Assembly (NCBI RefSeq): GCF_000336915.1
Contig: NZ_AOMD01000021.1
Coordinates: 62,001-126,000, forward strand
Direction of reading: 5' to 3'
DNA: 64,000 nucleotides
DNA from: Halococcus saccharolyticus DSM 5350
Lineage (GTDB): Archaea; Halobacteriota; Halobacteria; Halobacteriales; Halococcaceae
Shown here: piece after piece, positions 8,866 to 17,100 of the stretch
Layout of the letters: each line of letters starts with the position of its first letter
How positions within the stretch are numbered: the first letter of the stretch is position 1
Notes under the pieces: model-generated
The model's input: the letters and a program-made list of their open reading frames with translations, nothing else
What the model was told of the DNA's origin: nothing
Databases searched by the model: none
Made by a program: the position numbers and the translations under genes

Positions 8866-10251
8866 ATGAACGTCGCGCTCGTCGTCCTCGATACGCTCCG
8901 CTACGACGCGTTCGAGGAACACTTCGACTGGTTGTCGGGGGTTCGCTTCACGAATGCGTGGGCACCGAGCCACTGGACCGTCCCCGTCCATGCGTCGCTG
9001 TTCGCCGGGAAGTACCCGAGCGAACTCGGGGTTCACGTCGACAACCAGGCGCTCGACTGTCCCGAGCCCGTGGTCGCCGAACGCCTCGCCGAGGCCGGCT
9101 ACACCACCCGCGCGTTCGCCAGCAACATCATCCTCGCCAAACCGTTCGCGTTCGACCGCGGATTTGCCGAGTACACCGGTACGTGGACGTTCCGGGCGCT
9201 CTCGGGCGACGTGTTCGACTGGGAGAGCTTCGCGGAGGACGACGACGGCCCCGAGACCTACCTCGGGGCAGTACGAGAGTGTATCGCCGGCGAGTACGAC
9301 ACGTGGCCGTCGCTGAAACGCGGTGCGCGAGTCGCGCTGCGTGACCTCGGTGGCGGTCGGTTCGGAGGCGCTCGCTTCGGCGGCGACCCGCTCGACGAGC
9401 AGGGGTCCCAACAGGCGCTCGACTACGTCCGCCGGACAGAGTTCGGCGACCACGAGTTCCTGTTCGTGAACCTGATGGACGCACACATGCCGCACACGCC
9501 GCCCGAGGCATACCGAACAGTCGACACCGACGAGCCGATCGGCGACGTGACCGAGTACAACGGCCTCGTGGCGACCGCCGGTGACGGCCCCGACGCCGAC
9601 GTCGAGGTGCTCAAGCAGGCCTACGACGACAGCGTCCGCTATCTCTCCGATGTCTACCGCGAGATCCACGCCAGGCTCCGCGAGGAGTTCGACGTCGTGA
9701 TCACGCTCTCGGATCACGGCGAACTGTTCGGCGAACACGGCGTCTGGCAGCATTCCTACGGCGTCTACCCCGAACTCACTCACGTCCCGTGCGTGATCTC
9801 CGGCGACCGCATCGAGGACGCGACGCGCGCGGAGACGGTGAGCCTCCTCGACGTCCACCGAACGATGCTCGACCTCGCCGGCGTCGACGGCGACTCGGCG
9901 GGGAACGCGCTGCTCGACGTGCCCGACGAGTCCACCGAACCCGTCACGGCCGCGCCGACCGACCGGACGTGCGCCGCGGAGTATCTGGGACCGAACCCGC
10001 GAAACCGGGCAAAGGTCGAACGCCTCGGCTACGATCCGACGCGGTTTGACAGGGAACTGTTCGGCGTCGCGGTCGAGGGGGCCTACGGCTACGAGACGAC
10101 CGACCGTTTCCGGGTCGTCGGCGAGACCGACGTCGCGCTCGACGAACTGCTCGCCGACCACCGCGACCGGATCGACCGGCGCGACACCCGGGATCGAACG
10201 GCGGTCTCGGACGCGACGCGGCGTCATCTCGAGGATCTCGGCTACGCGTAG
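8866..10251 (+). CDS. Sulfatase-like alkaline-phosphatase-superfamily hydrolase
   Basis: A 461-residue protein of the sulfatase/alkaline phosphatase superfamily. Metal-site features are VVLDTLRYD at the N-terminus, NLMDAHMPH in the middle and LSDHGELFGEHG at ~280. The nucleophile block reads SHWTVPVHASLFAG: Thr38 sits where true sulfatases have the Cys or Ser that becomes formylglycine. It is therefore more likely a phosphoryl- or phosphoglycerol-transferring enzyme, or a Thr-type hydrolase, than a classical sulfatase. No signal peptide or membrane segment is seen. The frame is open upstream to 7612, antisense to egsA; the start is set by family similarity and a TATA box. Confidence 0.85.
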   Translation: MNVALVVLDTLRYDAFEEHFDWLSGVRFTNAWAPSHWTVPVHASLFAGKYPSELGVHVDNQALDCPEPVVAERLAEAGYTTRAFASNIILAKPFAFDRGFAEYTGTWTFRALSGDVFDWESFAEDDDGPETYLGAVRECIAGEYDTWPSLKRGARVALRDLGGGRFGGARFGGDPLDEQGSQQALDYVRRTEFGDHEFLFVNLMDAHMPHTPPEAYRTVDTDEPIGDVTEYNGLVATAGDGPDADVEVLKQAYDDSVRYLSDVYREIHARLREEFDVVITLSDHGELFGEHGVWQHSYGVYPELTHVPCVISGDRIEDATRAETVSLLDVHRTMLDLAGVDGDSAGNALLDVPDESTEPVTAAPTDRTCAAEYLGPNPRNRAKVERLGYDPTRFDRELFGVAVEGAYGYETTDRFRVVGETDVALDELLADHRDRIDRRDTRDRTAVSDATRRHLEDLGYA

Positions 10252-10331
10252 GTGGGGCCAATGCTTCTCCCGACGTACTCCGACGACAGCACCGTAGATT
10301 CACAGCCGTCGCGTTCCGGCTGCTGCTTTGC

Positions 10332-11027
10332 TCAGTTGCCGGCGACCGATCGAGTCGGCGACAGCTCGAATTCGGCCTGGTGCTCGGTGACGGTTTCGAG
10401 TGCGGCCCGCTGGTCGTCGGGCATGACTTCGAGGACCACCGTGCCGTCGAAGTGTCGGTCGACTAGACGACAGACCGCCCCGATGTCGATGTCGCCAGCG
10501 CCGAACGCCAGGCCGTCCTGGACCGGCGTCGAGTCACAGAGATGCAGGAGACCGATCCGATCGCCGTACTCGGTCAGCAGGTACTCGATCGCCGTCAGGT
10601 AGTCCGCCTCAGCCATGAACAGGTGTGCGACATCGAGCGCGAGGCCGTGGCCAGGCTTCAGCACCATGTGTCGGAGGTGGCGAACACTCACCCCGGTCTT
10701 GTTCTCGTAGCCGTACGCCGCGGTCAGATCGAGTGTCTCCAACTCCGGCGTGTCGACGTGGTTGAGGTGTCCCGAGTGAAAGACGACGAATGCGTCGAGC
10801 GCCACCGCGAGCTGATCTGTTCGGTGGAGGTACTCCTTCTCCGCCAGCGAGACGTGGGGCGTGTGAACCGAGACGGCCGCGACGTCCGACGCCTCGACGT
10901 GCGCGACGCACTCGGCGACCGATTCGAGGTGGTCCTTCTCCAGATACAGTTCCACCACCTCGAACCCCCGGTCGGCTGCGGCGGCGAGCGCGTCCGGTTC
11001 CGGGGGGCACTTGCCAGCGATGAGCAT
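10332..11027 (-). CDS. Sugar phosphate isomerase/epimerase (xylose isomerase-like TIM barrel)
   Basis: A 231-residue single-domain TIM barrel of the AP endonuclease 2/xylose isomerase-like family. The segments VVELYLEKDHLE, VSVHTPHVSLAEKEYL, FHSGHLNHV, ALDVAHLFMAEADYL and LLHLCDSTPVQDG hold the expected spaced metal-binding His, Asp and Glu. The substrate is unknown. The start is set at MLIAGKCPPEP; an ATG 17 codons upstream (11078) would add a segment unlike the family. It is the last of three same-strand genes (epimerase, SDR, isomerase) separated by ~80-100 bases. Confidence 0.75.
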   Translation of the reverse strand: MLIAGKCPPEPDALAAAADRGFEVVELYLEKDHLESVAECVAHVEASDVAAVSVHTPHVSLAEKEYLHRTDQLAVALDAFVVFHSGHLNHVDTPELETLDLTAAYGYENKTGVSVRHLRHMVLKPGHGLALDVAHLFMAEADYLTAIEYLLTEYGDRIGLLHLCDSTPVQDGLAFGAGDIDIGAVCRLVDRHFDGTVVLEVMPDDQRAALETVTEHQAEFELSPTRSVAGN

Positions 11028-11123
11028 TGTCCGTACAGTCGGGCCCCATCGTCCTATCGATGAGACCTGCAATTGCAAGGGTCGTTTACCGACGGTGGGT
11101 CGACTGACGGTCGTCCACGCCGC

Positions 11124-11882
11124 TCATCCGGCGTCCGTCGGCCGGACGAGGAGTTCGTCGACGTTGACGCGTGGCGGCTGCGTGACCGCGTACCGAACCG
11201 CCGCTGCGACATCGGCGGGTTCGAGCGTGTGCATCGACTCGATCGCCGCCTCGACTTCGTCTTTCGCCGCCGCGTCGGTGATGTGATCGGGGAGTTCGGT
11301 GTCGGTCGCGCCCGGTTCGACGGTCGTCACGCGAACCCCATCGTCGGCGACTTCCTCGCGGAGCGATTCCGCGAACGTGCTCACACCGGCTTTCGTGGCG
11401 GCGTACGCACCGAATCCGGTGCCCGGACCGCGCCGCGCATCCGAGGAGATGTTGACGACGTGGCCGGCCTCGTCCTCTCGAAGCGCCGGCAGCGCGGCGC
11501 GGGTGGCGTTCATGAGCCCCGTCAGATTGATCGACACCATCCGTCGCCAGTCGTCGGCGTCGGCCCGATCGACCGGCGCGAGCAGCATGATGCCGGCGTT
11601 GTTGACGAGAACGTCGAGCCCGCCGAACGCGTCGGTCGTCGTCTCGATCATCGTCTCGATGTCCGACTCCTCGGTGACGTCCGTAGTGATCGCCAGCGCC
11701 TCCCCACCCGACGCCTCGATCCGCCCGGCGAGTTCGTCGAGCCGGTTGGTGCGGCGCGCAGCGAGACTCACACTGGCCCCTTCGGCCGCGAGCGCCTCCG
11801 CAGTCGCCGCGCCGATCCCTGACGACGCACCGGTGACGAGCGCCGTCTTTCCGTCGAGTTCGCCGGCCGTGATGTGGTTCAC
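11124..11882 (-). CDS. Short-chain dehydrogenase/reductase (classical SDR)
   Basis: A 252-residue Rossmann-fold oxidoreductase. Motifs are TGASSGIG (cofactor), NNAG, a Ser in VNISSDARRG and the catalytic YAATK. The Arg-rich ARRTNRLD after the second strand suggests NADP(H) preference. The start is a GTG (valine codon before NHITAGELDGK); no in-frame ATG precedes the cofactor motif. Typical haloarchaeal copies are of this length. The substrate cannot be assigned. Confidence 0.88.
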   Translation of the reverse strand: MNHITAGELDGKTALVTGASSGIGAATAEALAAEGASVSLAARRTNRLDELAGRIEASGGEALAITTDVTEESDIETMIETTTDAFGGLDVLVNNAGIMLLAPVDRADADDWRRMVSINLTGLMNATRAALPALREDEAGHVVNISSDARRGPGTGFGAYAATKAGVSTFAESLREEVADDGVRVTTVEPGATDTELPDHITDAAAKDEVEAAIESMHTLEPADVAAAVRYAVTQPPRVNVDELLVRPTDAG

Positions 11883-11965
11883 GCCGCGGCTACGACCGTT
11901 GGTCGAAAGAAGCTGTCCTTCGGGCTGGGTAACCTGACGAGGACACGACGACGCGGTCCGCCTGT

Positions 11966-12955
11966 TCAGAGCGTATCCAACACTGAGAGCACGCGCTCCT
12001 CGGCCTCCCGGTCGGGGCCGTTCTCGCGGCCGGTACGATCGCTCGCTTGGTGATTTTCGACTGTCCGTTCGAGCGCCGTCTCGATGGGTGTTGCTTCCCA
12101 GCCAAGCTCCGCGATCTTTGCGGTCGAGAGTACGTGGGGGTACGAACGGTAGAGCGGGAAGTCGCCGGGTGCGAGCTCCGCCGCAGCGAGCTCGCGCTCG
12201 TTCGCCGTCACGATCTCGACGTCGGTGTCGAGGGTGTCGGCGATCAGCTCGACCCACTCGGCAAGAACGGGCAGCCGGCGATCGCCGACGTTGTACGTCT
12301 CACCGGGTTCACCCGCTTCGGCCACCGTTCGGAGGCCGCTCGCCACGTCGGGCGCGAACACGAGATGCCAGAGGCAGTCACCGTCGCCGGGGACGATCAC
12401 ACGGTCGTGATTGAGGACTCGATTGATCCAGTAGTCGAACCGCTCGGTGTAGTCGTGGGGCCCGTAGACCACGGGCGGCCGGACACTCATCGCGTTCACG
12501 CCCTCGTCGGCGGCCGCAGCGACCGCACGATCGATCTCGGCCTTTCGGGGGCCGTAGCTGTCCATCGAGTCGTCGGTCGCCTGCTCGTCGGTGCAGTCGT
12601 GAAGCGTGGTCGTGTCCTCGCGTTTCGGGATCTCCTCATCGCCGTAGGCCGACCCGCTCGAAATCGCGACGTAGGCCTCACAGTCGGCGAACACCGCGGT
12701 CGCGTGGCGCACCTCGCTGGGATGGTAGGCCACGCAGTCGATCACGATGTCCGGATCGACCTCGCGGGCGGCGCGTTCGACTGCGTTCTCGTTCGTCCGG
12801 TCGCCCGCGACGTGCGCGACGGCCTCGTCGTCGGCGAACGGGTTCTCGTGGTTCCCGCGGTTGAACACGGTGACGTCGTACTCGTTGTCGAGTAGCTCCC
12901 GGACCGTGTGGCGGCCGATGAAGCGCGTACCGCCGATGATCATGGCGTGAGGCAT
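11966..12955 (-). CDS. NAD-dependent epimerase/dehydratase (extended SDR)
   Basis: A 329-residue extended short-chain dehydrogenase. The N-terminal IIGGTRFIGR is a variant glycine-rich NAD site, followed by FNRGNH after the second strand. The catalytic Tyr-Lys pair is present as SYGPRK, with a preceding Ser in ISSGSAYG. The C-terminal VYGPHDYTERFDYW and YNVGDRR blocks match sugar nucleotide or isoflavone reductase-like epimerases. Likely acts on a nucleotide sugar; the actual reaction is unknown. A stretch of acidic residues near the C-terminus fits a haloarchaeal protein. Confidence 0.85.
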   Translation of the reverse strand: MPHAMIIGGTRFIGRHTVRELLDNEYDVTVFNRGNHENPFADDEAVAHVAGDRTNENAVERAAREVDPDIVIDCVAYHPSEVRHATAVFADCEAYVAISSGSAYGDEEIPKREDTTTLHDCTDEQATDDSMDSYGPRKAEIDRAVAAAADEGVNAMSVRPPVVYGPHDYTERFDYWINRVLNHDRVIVPGDGDCLWHLVFAPDVASGLRTVAEAGEPGETYNVGDRRLPVLAEWVELIADTLDTDVEIVTANERELAAAELAPGDFPLYRSYPHVLSTAKIAELGWEATPIETALERTVENHQASDRTGRENGPDREAEERVLSVLDTL

Positions 12956-13127
12956 CGACGACCCTGCGGGCGGCCGCGAGATAACAGTTGTCGGTCGCGA
13001 CGACTGGTTTCACTCGGTGTGAACGACTCGTCGTGCTCGCGTTTTCGGTGGCCGGCGGCCGCCCTCGATCTACTGGTCACCGTGTGCGAAACTCACTATG
13101 TGAACCAGTATTTTGGCAATGGCCAAC

Positions 13128-13133
13128 TTTATC
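13128..13133 (+). promoter_or_regulatory. TATA box of the 53-aa basic protein gene
   Basis: TTTATC in an AT-rich stretch (13,110-13,140) that stands out from the surrounding GC-rich DNA, ~40 bases upstream of the ATG at 13171. A GGAG at 13155-13158 could serve as a short ribosome-binding site. Confidence 0.45.
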
Positions 13134-13170
13134 TAACAGAAGTTAAATCCCTCCGGAGCTAACCACGTGT

Positions 13171-13332
13171 ATGGACAAGCGATCCACGCAGAAGAACGAC
13201 CGAAACGAGTTCAGACCATATCTTCCGGCAATGCCACAGGCCTCCGCCGAACCGACCCGAATCGAGCGGTTCCTGACGCGGCTGTTCCGCCGGCGTGGCG
13301 GTCTCCGGCGCGTCATCCGATCGAAGCGCTAA
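13171..13332 (+). CDS. Small Arg-rich basic protein, 53 aa, unknown function
   Basis: A 53-codon gene from ATG to TAA. The N-terminus is polar (MDKRSTQKNDRNEFRPY), followed by LPAMPQASAEPTRIERFL. The C-terminal third is strongly basic, containing LTRLFRRRGGLRRVIRSKR. A net positive charge is unusual in a haloarchaeon, where most proteins are acidic, and suggests RNA, DNA or membrane binding. A TATA box and a GGAG element lie upstream. Not recognised as a known family. The gene sits between a divergent epimerase gene and a SHOCT-domain membrane protein gene. Confidence 0.6.
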   Translation: MDKRSTQKNDRNEFRPYLPAMPQASAEPTRIERFLTRLFRRRGGLRRVIRSKR

Positions 13333-13398
13333 CGTCGACGCCGCCATCGAGCGGCGACGAGCGTGAGATATAGATAGCTGGCCGACGCCGATCACGAT

Positions 13399-13926
13399 AT
13401 GGGCTGGCTTCGGGACAACGCGCTCGCCGTCTGGCTGGGGGTGTTGCTCGTCTCCGGAATCCTCCTGACCGTCGTGCTCGGGTACGTGGGGCTCGTGGTC
13501 ACTACCGCACTCGGTGGCGGGGCGGGAGCCGTCGGTGTTCTGTCCGGACTCGCGCTCCCCTATCTCCCCATCGTGGCCGTGCTGGTGGTGGCTACCGTAA
13601 TCTCGGGTCTCGGGTTCAGTTGGTCGTTGCTGCGCCGACTGTCGATCCCCCGGAGCGAGCGGCTCCAGTCGGCGGCCGAGCGGGTGGAGCGCGAGTACCC
13701 GGCGATCGACGGACTCGGCCTCTCTGAGACCGTGGCTCCGCCAGAGCCATCGACCGAGGACGCCCTCGACGATCTGAAACGCCGGTACGTCGCGGGTGAG
13801 ATAGACGAGCCAACGTTCGAGCGGAAACTCGATCGGCTGGTGGCGAACGAATCGGTCGACGACGTGCGTGCCGCCCGCGAGCGCGAGGCCGTCCTCGACG
13901 AGCGCTCCAGCGAACGCTCGTCGTGA
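13399..13926 (+). CDS. SHOCT-domain membrane protein
   Basis: A 175-residue protein with two to three hydrophobic segments in the first ~80 residues, then a soluble part ending in a SHOCT motif: ALDDLKRRYVAGEIDEPTFE, followed by RKLDRLV. SHOCT domains are short helical modules found at the ends of many prokaryotic membrane proteins and are thought to aid oligomerisation. The C-terminus is acidic and basic mixed (RAAREREAVLDERSSERSS). The ATG at 13399 directly follows a GATATAGATAG run that may act as promoter. Confidence 0.8.
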   Translation: MGWLRDNALAVWLGVLLVSGILLTVVLGYVGLVVTTALGGGAGAVGVLSGLALPYLPIVAVLVVATVISGLGFSWSLLRRLSIPRSERLQSAAERVEREYPAIDGLGLSETVAPPEPSTEDALDDLKRRYVAGEIDEPTFERKLDRLVANESVDDVRAAREREAVLDERSSERSS

Positions 13927-14120
13927 GAAATACGCTGCTTTGTGACGATCGAGTGACTGATCGACGCTGGGTGAAATCGATTACACGAATTCGTCCGATC
14001 ATGAATCACGGTGCAACTGAAAAACGCAGTCCACACCCTCCCCAACCGATTCGCTCACTCCGTTCGCTCATCTCTCGCGCGCGGGAGCACCCGGCAGCGG
14101 CCGTATTCCCGATCCGTGTG

Positions 14121-17100
14121 TCAGTCCGCCCCGCTCTCGACGACCGGCCGTTCGCTCCCCGCGGTCGTCGCGTGGGCGGGCGGCTGTGTGCGCACGTCGG
14201 CACTCTCGCGCTCGGCGATGACCTCGGCGTAGGCGTCGGGCATTACCTTCACGATGTGCTCTAACTCCGCCTTCCAGTTGTCGAGGACGTACTCGCCGCG
14301 GTCGGAACCGGTGTACGCGACGTGGTTCTCGACCAGGCGGCGGAGCATCTCTCGGTCCTTGTCCTCTAGGTCCCGAGTGGTGCTCACCATGCCGTGGTTG
14401 ACAGAGGACTCGAAGTCGCCCTCGCGGTCGAGGACGTACGCGACCCCGCCGCTCATCCCGGCAGCGAAGTTCTTGCCTGTCTCGCCGAGCACCGCGATCG
14501 CCCCGCCGGTCATGTACTCACAGCCGTGGTCGCCGACCGACTCGACGACGCCCTTCACGCCGGAGTTCCGGACCGCGAAGCGCTCGCCGGCCTTCCCGTT
14601 GACGTACACTTCGCCCTGGGTCGCGCCGTAGAGCGCGACGTTGCCGATGAGGACGTTCTTTTCGGGTTCGTAGGGGGCGCGTTCGGGCGTGTTGACGACG
14701 AGTTTCCCGCCCGAGAGACCCTTGCCGACGTAGTCGTTCGCGGTCCCGGTCAGGTTCATCGTGACGCCTGCGGCGAGGAAGGCCCCGAAGCTCTGGCCCG
14801 CGACGCCATCGAAGTCCACAGTGATAGAGTCCTCGTCGAGCCCGTCGCCGCCGTGAGCGTTCGATATCCGGTTCGAGAGGGTCGCGCCGACCGCACGATC
14901 GACGTTCGAGATCTCCCGGTCGAGGTGGACGGGTTCACCGCGCTCGATGGCCGGCTCGGCGTCGGCGATCAGATCATGATCGAGCTGGTCATCGATCTCG
15001 TGGTTCTGTTCTCTGGTCTTGGTCCGCTGCTCGTCACCACTCCTGTCTCCGTCCTCGCTCGCGTCGCCGTCGGCCCACGGCTCGGCGAGCACCGAGGAGA
15101 GGTCCAGTTTCTTGGCTTTCTCCTGGGTGACGTCGTCGCGCTGGCGGAGGTGGCTGGGCCGACCGACCATCTCCTCCACAGTACGAAAGCCGAGTTCGGC
15201 CATGATCTCGCGGAGCTCTTGGGCGATAAACGTCATGTAGTTCACGACGTGTTCGGGCTCGCCGGGGAACCGATCGCGAAGCTCCTCGCGCTGGGTCGCT
15301 ACCCCGACGGGGCAGGTGTTCTCGTGGCACTGGCGGGCCATCACACAGCCCGAGGTCACGAGCGATGCGGTGCCAAAGATGTACTCCTCGGCTCCCAGCA
15401 GCGCCGCAACTGCGACGTCGCGCCCGGTCTTCATCCCGCCGTCGGCCGACACCCGGATGCGCGAGCGGAGCCTGGTCTCCCGAAGCAGCTGGTTCGCCTC
15501 GGCGAGCCCGAGTTCCCACGGCAGTCCCGCGTTCTTGATCGACGTCCGGGGGCTCGCGCCCGTCCCGCCGGAGTGGCCCGAGATGTGGACGACATCGGCG
15601 TTGGCCTTCGCCACGCCCGCCGCAATCGTGCCGATCCCCGCCTCGCTCACGAGTTTGACGTTGATGTCGGCCTCCGGATTCGCGGCCTTCAGGTCGTGGA
15701 TCAGCTGCTTCAGGTCCTCGATCGAGTAGATGTCGTGCAGCGGCGGCGGCGAGATCAGTCCGACTCCAGGAGTAGCGTACCGGACGTGCGCGATCATCTC
15801 GTTGACCTTTTTGCCCGGGAGGTGGCCGCCCTCGCCCGGCTTCGATCCCTGGGCCATCTTGATCTGGAGTTCGTCGGCCGAGGAGAGATATTCGCTGGTG
15901 ACGCCGAACCGGCCCGACGCTACCTGCTTGACGTTGCACTCCTTCTCGGTGCCGAACCGTTCGGGTGGCTCTCCACCCTCGCCGGTGTTCGACTTCGCTC
16001 CTAACCGATTCATCGCGATCGAGTTGGTCTCGTGCATCTCGGGCGAGAGGCTCCCGAGACTCATCGCCGCCGTCGAGAAGCGTTTCACGATCTCGTGGAC
16101 CGGTTCGACTTCCTCGATCGGGATCGGTTCCCGTGAACTGTCGAATTCGAGGAGACCCCGGAGCGTCTGGAGTTCCTCGTTCTGGTCGTTCATCAGCCGG
16201 GCGAACTCCTGGTACTGCTCGTAGTCGCCCCGCCGGACGGCCTGCTGGAGCGCGCCGACGGATTGGGGATTCCATTCGTGGAAGATCCCGTCCGAGCGGT
16301 GTTCATACTCGCCCTGGCGCTCGATGTCGGGGTCGTCACCGAACGCGACCGCGTGGCGATCGTGGAGGTCCGTTTCGATCTCGTCGATCCCGATCCCCTC
16401 GGTCCGGGCGGTGGTGCCCTCGAAGTACTCCGCGACGAAATCCGAGTCCAGTCCGATGGCCTCGAAGATCTGCGCGCCCTGGTAGCTCTGCACCGTGGAA
16501 ATCCCCATCTTCGACATCGTCTTCAGCAGGCCGTCTTCGAGCGCACCGACGTACGACGCGACCGCCTCCTCGCGCGCCGCGCCGTCCGCACCTGCGGTGA
16601 GGTCCGCGATGGTCCGATAGGCGAGATACGGGTTGACCGCACCAGCGCCGTAGCCCACGAGCGTGGCGAGATGATGAACCGCCCGCGGATCGCCGGACTC
16701 GACCACGAGACCGACGTGGTTGCGGAGCCCGTTGCGTACGAGATGGTGATGGACCCCGCCAGTCGCGAGCAGGCTCGGGATCGGGACTCGGTCCGCGCTC
16801 GCCGTCCGATCGGAGAGCACGAGCACGTCGTGGCCCGCCTCGGCCGCGGCGGTGGCTTCCTCACGGACGTGTTCGACCGCGGTTTCGAGGTCAGTTTCCG
16901 AATCGTAGGTGATGTCGACCGTCGCCGTGGTCAGCCCGTTCGCGCTGTCGCCGTCCATCCCCTTGATCGCCGCCGTTTCGGCGTCCGAGAGCACCGGCGA
17001 GTCACAGACGAGCTGGCGGGCGTGGGCGGGCGACTCGTCGAGGAGGTTGCGCTGGTGACCGAGTCGAGTTTCGAGCGAGGTCACGAGCTCCTCGCGGATG

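Noticed and set aside
14394-16004. Long plus-strand open frame of 536 codons
   Set aside because: It is antisense to gltB, which has complete motifs in all domains; the frame is a by-product of GC-rich codon use.
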